The notes beneath the pieces were generated by a model. That model did not search any database. It was not told the origin of the DNA and saw only the letters and a list, made by a program, of their open reading frames with translations. This document shows, in pieces, positions 35,327 through 42,700 of a DNA stretch of 64,000 nucleotides. Both the position numbers and the translations under genes were made by a program. The stretch's first letter is position 1, and every line of letters starts with the position of its first letter. The stretch is from Blastococcus sp. CPCC 205250 (GTDB taxonomy: Bacteria > Actinomycetota > Actinomycetes > Mycobacteriales > Geodermatophilaceae): assembly GCF_019799925.1 (NCBI RefSeq), contig NZ_JABGCG010000002.1, positions 496,001 through 560,000 on the forward strand, in the 5' to 3' direction.

Positions 35327-35644
35327 TCAGCTGCCCCGGTAGGTGGAGTAGGCGAAGGGGGACAGCAGCAGCGGGACGTGGTGGTGTGCGGCCGGCTCGG
35401 CCACGGTGAAGGTCAGCGTGACCTCCGGCCAGAACGCGGTCGTGCCGCGCTCGGCGAACCAGGCGCCGGTGGCGAAGACCAGCCGGTGTGGCCCGAGGAC
35501 GGTCGCCTCCTCGGTGAGCCGGCAGCGGCCGTCGGCGTCGGTGACCCCCTGGGTGACCAGGTCCTCGCCCGCGAAGAGGCGGACGGCGACCCCGGCCGCC
35601 GGCCGCCCGGCCACCGCGTCGAGCACGTGCGTGGACACGCTCAC
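35327..35644 (-). CDS. uraH: 5-hydroxyisourate hydrolase (transthyretin-like)
   Basis: Transthyretin-fold enzyme of 105 residues hydrolysing 5-hydroxyisourate to OHCU. N-terminal STHVLDAVAGRPAAGV and the diagnostic C-terminus AYSTYRGS are both present. GTG at 35644 overlaps the TGA of the upstream OHCU decarboxylase gene. The enzyme catalyses the middle step of the uricase pathway encoded by its two neighbours. Confidence 0.95.
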   Translation of the reverse strand: MSVSTHVLDAVAGRPAAGVAVRLFAGEDLVTQGVTDADGRCRLTEEATVLGPHRLVFATGAWFAERGTTAFWPEVTLTFTVAEPAAHHHVPLLLSPFAYSTYRGS

Positions 35645-36141
35645 GCGTCCACCAGCCCGCGCACCCGCAGCTCGGTGATCTGCGCCAGCTGCTCGGTGAC
35701 CTCGGCCCGTTCGGCGTCCTCGTCGGCGTCCAGGCGGCGGCGCAGCTCGCCGAGCACCTCCTCCGGCGACCGGCCGGCGGCCCGGATGAGGAAGACGTGC
35801 CCGAAACGTTCCTCGTAGGCCCGGTTCCCCTCGACCAGCGCGCCCCGTGTCCCGTCGTCCGCCCCGCCCATCGCGGCCTGCTCGCGGCGGGAGGACTCGG
35901 CCTCGGCGGAGGTGCCGTCGACGCGGTCGCCGATCCGCGGGTGCGCGGCCAGGGCCATCGAGACCTCGTCCCACGACAGGGCTCGGGAGACCTCCCCGGC
36001 GCGGCGCACCAGGGTCTCCACGTCGGGGTACGGCCGCCCGGCGGCCACCTCGGCGGCGAAGCGGGCGGCGGCGTTGCACGACCGCAGCGACTCCACGGTG
36101 CGGTCGGCGGGCCCGGAGTTGAACTGGTCGAGGCTGGCCAC
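35641..36141 (-). CDS. uraD: OHCU decarboxylase
   Basis: All-helical enzyme of 166 residues that decarboxylates 2-oxo-4-hydroxy-4-carboxy-5-ureidoimidazoline to S-allantoin. The catalytic region AHPRIGDRVDG, the SRREQAAM segment and the C-terminal RAYEERFGHVFLIRAAGRS are typical. GTG at 36141 begins VASLDQFN. First gene of the uraD-uraH-uricase operon and only 39 bases from the divergent malate synthase gene, so both probably share one regulatory site. Allantoinase genes are not in the window. Confidence 0.95.
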   Translation of the reverse strand: MASLDQFNSGPADRTVESLRSCNAAARFAAEVAAGRPYPDVETLVRRAGEVSRALSWDEVSMALAAHPRIGDRVDGTSAEAESSRREQAAMGGADDGTRGALVEGNRAYEERFGHVFLIRAAGRSPEEVLGELRRRLDADEDAERAEVTEQLAQITELRVRGLVDA

Positions 36142-36180
36142 GGTGAGAGGATGCCAGCCCCCGGGACCGCAGGAGGCCTG

Positions 36181-37755
36181 ATGACCGACGTACGCGTGGT
36201 CGGACCCGACGTCGAGCGGGCGGGGGAGGTGCTCACCCCCGAGGCGCTGGCGTTCGTCGGCGACCTGCAGCGCCGCTTCGGCGCCCAGCGCGACGCGCTG
36301 CTCGCCGCCCGCGGGGCCCGGCGCGCCGAGATCGCCGCGGCCCGCACCATCGACGTCCGGCCGGGGACGGCGGACATCCGCGACGGCGACTGGCGGGTGC
36401 CGCCCCCGCCGCCCGGACTGGTCGACCGCCGGGTCGAGATCACCGGCCCGACCGAGCCCAAGATGGCGGTCAACGCCCTCAACTGCGGCGCCGACGTGTG
36501 GCTGGCCGACCTCGAGGACGCCAACACCCCGCACTGGCGCAACGTCGTCGGCGGGCAGGTGGTCCTCAGGGACGCCGTCCGCCGGACGCTGGCGTTCTCC
36601 AGCGCCGACGGCCGCGAGTACCGCCTGCGCGAGGACGGCGAGCTGCCGACGATCGTCCCGCGCCCCCGCGGCTGGCACCTGCCCGAGCGGCACCTGCTGG
36701 TCGACGGAGAGCCGGCGGTCGGCGCGCTGGTCGACGCCGGCCTGTACCTGTTTCACAACGCGCAGGAGCAGCTCGACCGCGGCAGCGGCCCGTACTTCTA
36801 CCTGCCGAAGATGGAGGGCCACCTCGAGGCGGCGCTGTGGGCGCTGGTGTTCGACCACTCCGAACAGGTGCTCGAGCTCCCGGCCGGCTCGATCCGCGCC
36901 ACGATGCTGATCGAGACCATCCCGGCGGCGTTCGAGATGGAGGAGATGCTGCACGCGCTGGGCAGCCACGCCACCGGCCTGAACGCCGGCCGCTGGGACT
37001 ACCTGTTCAGCGTGATCAAGACCTTCCGCGACGCCGGGCCGGAGTTCGTGCTGCCCGACCGCGGCGCGGTGACCATGACCGCGCCGATGATGCGCGCCTA
37101 CACCGACCAGCTCGTCGCCGTCTGCCACCGGCGCGGCGCGATGGCCATCGGCGGGATGGCCGCCGCGATCCCCAGCCGGCGCGACGCGGAGGCCAACGAG
37201 CGCGCGCTGAGCAAGGTCCGCGAGGACAAGACCCGCGAGGCCGGCGACGGCTTCGACGGCTCCTGGGTCGCCCATCCCGACCTGGTGCCGATCTGCCGGG
37301 AGGCGTTCGACGCGGTGCTCGGCGACCGGCCCAACCAGCTGGACCGGCAGCGCCCGGAGGTCCGCCCCACCCCCGCCCAGCTGCTCGACGTCGCCGGGGT
37401 GCCGGGGAACCGCACGATGGCCGGGCTCCGGTCGAACGTCGAGGTCGCGATCCGCTACCTCGCGGCCTGGCTGGGCGGCAACGGTGCCGTGGGCATCCAC
37501 GGCCTGATGGAGGACGCCGCCACCGCCGAGATCAGCCGCTCGCAGGTCTGGCAGTGGGTGCACAACGCCGTCGTCCTCTCCAGCGGGGAGACGGTCACAG
37601 AGGAGCTCGTCCGCCGGGTGGTCGCCGAGGAGGTGGCGGCGATCGGCGAGCTGCCGCACCTGGACGACGCCCGCGAGCTGTTCGAGCAGGTGGCGCTGGC
37701 CGAGGACTTCCCCGACTTCCTCACCCTGCCCGCCTACGAGCTGGTCCGGGGATGA
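36181..37755 (+). CDS. aceB: malate synthase A
   Basis: Cytosolic enzyme of 524 residues condensing glyoxylate and acetyl-CoA to malate. The family signature GLNAGRWDYLFS lies near residue 263, with DLEDANTPHW, YFYLPKMEGHLEA and NGAVGIHGLMEDAATAE as further landmarks; length fits isoform A. ATG at 36181 has AGGAGG six bases upstream. Divergent from urate genes and coupled to a DUF6986 gene, which suggests that it uses glyoxylate from purine/allantoin breakdown rather than, or besides, the glyoxylate shunt. Confidence 0.95.
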   Translation: MTDVRVVGPDVERAGEVLTPEALAFVGDLQRRFGAQRDALLAARGARRAEIAAARTIDVRPGTADIRDGDWRVPPPPPGLVDRRVEITGPTEPKMAVNALNCGADVWLADLEDANTPHWRNVVGGQVVLRDAVRRTLAFSSADGREYRLREDGELPTIVPRPRGWHLPERHLLVDGEPAVGALVDAGLYLFHNAQEQLDRGSGPYFYLPKMEGHLEAALWALVFDHSEQVLELPAGSIRATMLIETIPAAFEMEEMLHALGSHATGLNAGRWDYLFSVIKTFRDAGPEFVLPDRGAVTMTAPMMRAYTDQLVAVCHRRGAMAIGGMAAAIPSRRDAEANERALSKVREDKTREAGDGFDGSWVAHPDLVPICREAFDAVLGDRPNQLDRQRPEVRPTPAQLLDVAGVPGNRTMAGLRSNVEVAIRYLAAWLGGNGAVGIHGLMEDAATAEISRSQVWQWVHNAVVLSSGETVTEELVRRVVAEEVAAIGELPHLDDARELFEQVALAEDFPDFLTLPAYELVRG

Positions 37756-38963
37756 CGCTGCCCGAGGAGCTCCACGCCGAGCTGGACCGGCGGCTGGCCC
37801 CGGTCGACGCCGCCCGCCTGGCCGCCTACCCCGGTGCCCGGCGCGGCCGGCAGCCGGTGCACACCTGCTACGTGCCGGCCGACGCCGTCGTCCCGGGGCT
37901 GGCGGCGTCCTGGGGCGCGGCGGCCCTGGCCGCGCTCGACGAGCACGGCCCGCCCGACCTCGGGCTGGACCCGGCGCTGTCCGGGCAGGTGCTGCCCCGG
38001 GTGCGGGCCAAGCTCGCCGCCGAGCCGGTGGAGGACCTGCGGGTCGACGCCGAGGACGGATACCGCGGCCCGCCCGACCGCGAGGACGACGACGTGCGCG
38101 CCGCCGCGGCCGCCGTCGCCGCCGACCTCGCCGCGGGCACCGCGCCGCCGTCGGTCGGCGTCCGGGCGAAGTCGCTGGAGGAGCTCACCCGGCGCCGCGG
38201 CGTGCGCACCCTCGACCTGTTCCTCGGCGGCCTGCCGCCGGGGACCCGCGCCACCGTCACCCTGCCGAAGGTCACCGACGTCGAGCAGGTACGCGCGTTC
38301 CTGCCGGTGCTCGACGCGCTGGAGGCCGCGCACGGCGTCGCCGTCGACCTCGAGCTGCAGGTCGAGACGCCGCAGGCGGTGCTCGGCCGGGACGGTACGG
38401 TGGCGCTGGCCCGGATGGTGCACGCGGCCGGCCCGCGGCTGACCGGCCTGCACTTCGGCACCTACGACTACAGCGCCTCCCTCGGCATCGCCGCCGCCCA
38501 CCAGTCCTCCGACCACCCCGCGGCCGACCTCGCCAAGGACCTCATGCAGGTGGCGGTGGCCGGCACCGGGGCGGTCGCGGTCGACGGGTCGACCAACGTG
38601 CTGCCCGTGGGCGCCACGCCGGACGTGCACGCGGCCTGGCGGCTGCACGCCGGGCTGGTCCGCCGGGCGCTGGAGCGCGGGCTGTACCAGGGCTGGGACC
38701 TGCACCCGGCCCAGCTGGTCACCCGCTACACGGCCACCTACGCCTTCTTCCGGGCCGCCCTGCCGGCTGCCGCGGGCCGGCTGGCCGCCTACCTGGACCG
38801 GGTGGACGGCGGGGTGCTCGACGAGCCGGCCACCGCGCGCGCCCTGGCCGGCGTCGTGCTGCGCGGTCTGGACTGCGGCGCGCTGGAGGAGGCCGAGGTC
38901 GCCGCCGCCACCGGGCGGCCGGTCGCCGAGCTCGCCGCCGTCGGGGGGCGCCCGCCGGGGTGA
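37752..38963 (+). CDS. DUF6986 HpcH/HpaI aldolase-like protein
   Basis: Protein of 403 residues of a family usually labelled DUF6986, distantly like citrate-lyase beta / HpcH-HpaI aldolases. DLRVDAEDGYRG resembles the metal-binding acidic loop, LELQVETPQAVLG the second acidic loop, and LHFGTYDYSASLGI the glycine-rich part of such TIM barrels. ATG overlaps the aceB stop (ATGA), so it is co-translated with malate synthase. It may make or use a C2/C4 2-oxo or malyl-type compound linked to glyoxylate; the reaction is unknown. Confidence 0.8.
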   Translation: MTLPEELHAELDRRLAPVDAARLAAYPGARRGRQPVHTCYVPADAVVPGLAASWGAAALAALDEHGPPDLGLDPALSGQVLPRVRAKLAAEPVEDLRVDAEDGYRGPPDREDDDVRAAAAAVAADLAAGTAPPSVGVRAKSLEELTRRRGVRTLDLFLGGLPPGTRATVTLPKVTDVEQVRAFLPVLDALEAAHGVAVDLELQVETPQAVLGRDGTVALARMVHAAGPRLTGLHFGTYDYSASLGIAAAHQSSDHPAADLAKDLMQVAVAGTGAVAVDGSTNVLPVGATPDVHAAWRLHAGLVRRALERGLYQGWDLHPAQLVTRYTATYAFFRAALPAAAGRLAAYLDRVDGGVLDEPATARALAGVVLRGLDCGALEEAEVAAATGRPVAELAAVGGRPPG

Positions 38964-38981
38964 CCGTGACCTGACCGTGAC
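38961..38981 (+). repeat. direct repeat before the DUF5701 gene
   Basis: TGACCGTGAC occurs twice (38961-38970 and 38972-38981) with an 11-base period, one helical turn, and a third partial TGAG follows. The first copy includes the stop codon of the DUF6986 gene. It may be a tandem binding site for a regulator of the downstream gene. Confidence 0.35.
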
Positions 38982-39084
38982 GTGAGCCGCTCCGGTCGGG
39001 CAGACTGCTGCGTCGCAGGGACGCGCCGGCCCGGGGGAGCGGAGGGGCCGGCGCACCGTCGTCGTCCGGTCGAGAAGAGGACCC

Positions 39085-39732
39085 GTGTCCGCGCTTCCCA
39101 TGCTTCCCGCCCTCCCGGCGGCCACCGCCGCCGAGCTCGAGTTCGACCGCCAGGTCCACGCCCTGGTCGCCACCGGCATGCCGGCGCTGCTGGGCCTGGC
39201 CGAGGAGTGCTTCCGCGCCTGCTGCGAGCCGCTGCGCGACGTGCTCCCCACCGAGCCGCCCGGGGACGGCGTCCCCTTCGTCGTCGTGGTCCCCGACGTG
39301 CCGGTGCTCGACGTGCTGGCCACCGTGCAGACCGCCGGCGGCGGGGGCACGAGCACGGTCGACGCCGAGGAGCTCGCTGGCTTCCGCCCGCTCCCCGAGC
39401 TCGGCGTGCCCCCGGTGCCCTACCTGCTGCTCGACGTCGACACCGGCACCACCGGCGACGGCGCGCCCCGTCCGCCCGCCGCGCGCCGCACGCCCCTGAC
39501 GCTGGCGGAGGGCCTGGCCCTGCTCGTCTCCGATCCCGGCGTGCTCCGCTCCCGCGGCTGCTACGCCCTGCCCGGCTCGCGAGCCGGCGACGGGCAGGTC
39601 CTGGCGCTGCGGGTCAGCGGTCGCCGTCCGGTCCTGGGCCGGGCCGCCGAGGGCGCCGACGCCGGCCTGGGCACCGCCTCCTGCGCGGCGCGGGTGACCG
39701 GCGGACCGGCGCTCGCCGAGACGCCGGGGTGA
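39085..39732 (+). CDS. DUF5701 family protein
   Basis: Protein of 215 residues that I assign to DUF5701, an actinobacterial family of unknown function. Typical features are the PYLLLDVDTGT segment, TPLTLAEGLALLVSDPGVLRSRGCYALPGSR, and the C-terminal GTASCAARVTGG. No signal peptide or membrane helix. GTG at 39085 has AGAAGAGGA upstream. Flanked by the DUF6986 gene and the large sensor gene; no functional link visible. Confidence 0.72.
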   Translation: MSALPMLPALPAATAAELEFDRQVHALVATGMPALLGLAEECFRACCEPLRDVLPTEPPGDGVPFVVVVPDVPVLDVLATVQTAGGGGTSTVDAEELAGFRPLPELGVPPVPYLLLDVDTGTTGDGAPRPPAARRTPLTLAEGLALLVSDPGVLRSRGCYALPGSRAGDGQVLALRVSGRRPVLGRAAEGADAGLGTASCAARVTGGPALAETPG

Positions 39733-39769
39733 CACCGGGGCGGTCGCACGGATCGCATCGTGCGCGACC

Positions 39770-39775
39770 TACTAT
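39770..39775 (+). promoter_or_regulatory. -10 element of the giant regulator gene
   Basis: TACTAT is the closest match to a consensus -10 hexamer in the region and lies 17 bases before GTG 39793, giving a leader of about ten bases. It falls inside the reading frame if the GTG at 39760 is used, which argues for the later start. Confidence 0.5.
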
Positions 39776-39792
39776 CCGTGCGTGATGCCCCG

Positions 39793-42700
39793 GTGACGGA
39801 CGACGCACTGCGTCGCGCCCTCTTCGCGGGCGGTGGCGAGATGGGCCGGGCCATGGCCGAGCGGAACTGGGCCGACACCCCGCTCGGGCCGCCCGAGCAG
39901 TGGCCCGCGGCCCTGCGCAACACGGTGCGGATCATGCTCACGTCCCGGTTCGCCATGTGGGCCGGCTGGGGGCCGGAGCTGGCCTTCCTCTACAACGACG
40001 CGTACCGCCACGACACCCTGCAGGCCAAGCACCCGTGGGCGCTGGGCCGCCCGGCGAGCGAGGTCTGGGCGGAGATCTGGCAGGACGTCGAGCCCCGCGT
40101 CCGCTCGGTGATGGACACCGGCGTGGCGACCTGGGACGAGGACCTGCTGCTCTTCCTGGAGCGCAGCGGCTTCCCGGAGGAGACCTACCACACCTTCTCC
40201 TACAGCCCCCTCGACGGCGACGACGGCCGCACCGAGGGCATGTTCTGCGTGGTCACCGAGACCACCGAGCGGGTGGTCGGCGAGCGCCGGATGGCGACGC
40301 TGCGCGACCTGTCGGCCGCCCTGGCGCCGGCCCGCACCCGCCAGCAGGTCCTCGACGCCACCGCTGGGCAGCTGGCCCGCAACCTGGCCGACCTGCCCTT
40401 CAGCGCCGTCTACCTGTACGACGACGACGGCACGGCGCGGGTGTGCGCCGCGGTGGGCATCGACCCCGACCGCGGCGTGCTGCCCGCCGTCATCGCCCCC
40501 GACGACCCCCGCCGCGCGTTCCCGCAGAACCAGCTCCGGGCGGGAGAGCCGGTCGTCGTGGACGACCTCACCGCGCGCTTCCCCGACCTGCCGACCGGCG
40601 CCTGGCGGCGCCCGCCGGAGCGGGCGGTCGCGGTGCCGCTCACGTCGTCGGGCCAGGGGCCCGAGGCCCTGGCCGGGTTCCTCGTCGTCGGCCTCAACCC
40701 CCACCGCCCGCACGACGGGAGCTACCAGGGCTTCCTCGACCTCGTGGCCCACCAGATCTCCGCCGGGCTGCTCAACGCCGACAGCTACGAGGCCGAGCGC
40801 GAGCGCGCCGAGGCGCTGGCCGAGCTGGACCGGGCCAAGACCGACTTCTTCAGCAACGTCAGCCACGAGTTCCGGACGCCGCTCACCCTGATCATGGGCC
40901 CGGTCGCGGAGCTGCGTGCCACCGACGACCTGTCCACCCCCGCGGTGCGCGAGGAGCTCGAGGTCGTCGAGCGCAACGCCCTGCGGCTGGGCAAGCTCGT
41001 CAACACCCTGCTGGACTTCTCCCGGCTGCAGGCCGGCCGCATCGACGCCCGGTTCGAGCCGGTCGACCTGGCCGCCGCGACCGCGGAGCTGGCCAGCGTC
41101 TTCCGGTCCGCCGTCGCGCGGGCCGGGCTGCGCTACGAGGTCGACTGCGCGCCCCTGCCCGAGCCGGTGCACGTGGACCGGGACATGTGGGAGAAGGTCG
41201 TCCTCAACCTGCTCTCCAACGCCCTCAAGCACACCTTCGAGGGCGGGATCACCGTCCGCCTGCGGCCCGGGGCCGACGGCGCCGTCCTCACCGTCGCTGA
41301 CACCGGGATCGGCATCCCCGAGGCCGAGCTCCCCCGCCTGTTCGAGCGGTTCACCCGGGTCGCCGGCGCCCGTTCGCGCTCCGGCGAGGGCAGCGGCATC
41401 GGCCTGGCGATGGTCCGGGAGCTCGTCGGCCTGCACGGCGGCACGGTGACCGCGCAGAGCACCCCGGACGTCGGGACGACGTTCACCGTGACCCTCCCGA
41501 CCGGGACGGCGCACCTGCCGGAGGACCGGCTGGCCCCGCCCACGCCGGACGCGCCGGCGGTCTCGGGGGCGGCCACCCCCTTCCTCGCCGAGACGCTGCG
41601 CTGGCTGCCCGCGGCCGACCCCGCCGCCACCGATCCCGCCGCCGCCGACCCCGAGAGCGGTGCCGCACCGGCCGGCCGGGTGCTGGTCGCCGACGACAAC
41701 GCCGACATGCGCGACTACCTGGTGCGGCTGCTCGCGCCCCGGTACGCGGTCACCGCGGTCGGCGACGGGCAGGAGGCGCTGGACGCCGTCCGCGCGGACC
41801 CGCCGGACCTGCTCGTCAGCGACGTGATGATGCCGCGGCTGGACGGCATGGCCCTGCTGGCGCAGCTGCGGGCCGACCCGCGGACCTCCCGCGTGCCGGT
41901 GCTGCTGCTGTCCGCGCGGGCCGGCGAGGAGGCCGCCGTCGAGGGGCTGGCGGCCGGTGCCGACGACTACCTCGTCAAGCCCTTCGCCGCGCAGGAGCTG
42001 CTGGCGCGGGTCGGCGCCCACGTGCACCTGGGCCGGGCCCGCCGGGAGGCCGAGGAGCGCTTCACCGCGATCGCCGACCTCGCCCCGGCGCTCATCTGGG
42101 TCTCCGACCGCGAGGGACGCCGGGTCCTGGTCAACGCCGGCTGGACGGCCTTCACCGGCCGCGACGCCCACGCCGACCTCGGCGACGGCTGGCGCGACGG
42201 CATCCACCCCGACGACCGGGAGCGCTACGGCCAGGTCGTCGCCGAGGCCGCCGACGGCGACCGGGGCTGGGAGGCGGAGTTCCGGCTGCGCGGGGCCGAC
42301 GGCTCCTACACCTGGCTGCTGGAGCGGGCGGTGCCCATCGGGGCCGGCCGGGGAGCCGCCGGGCACGTCGGCGTCTGCACCGACATCAGCGCCCGCCACC
42401 GGCAGACCGAGCGGCTGGCGCTGCTGGCCGAGGCCGGGGCGCTGCTGGACCGGGAGCGCACCGTCGACGGTCAGCTCTCCGCCCTCACCCGGCTGCTGGT
42501 CGACCGCCGCGTCGCCGACGTCGCCACCGCGCGCGTCGTGGGCGAGGACGGGCAGCTGCGCTTCGCCGGCATCGCCGGTCTGGACGCCGGGGCCGAGGCG
42601 GCGGTCGCCGGCCTGAGCCCCCACAGCGGCTACGGACCGGAGGTGGTGCTGAGCGGGGAGTCGGTGCTGAGCCCCCAGCTGCCGTGGCCACCGGAGGGGC

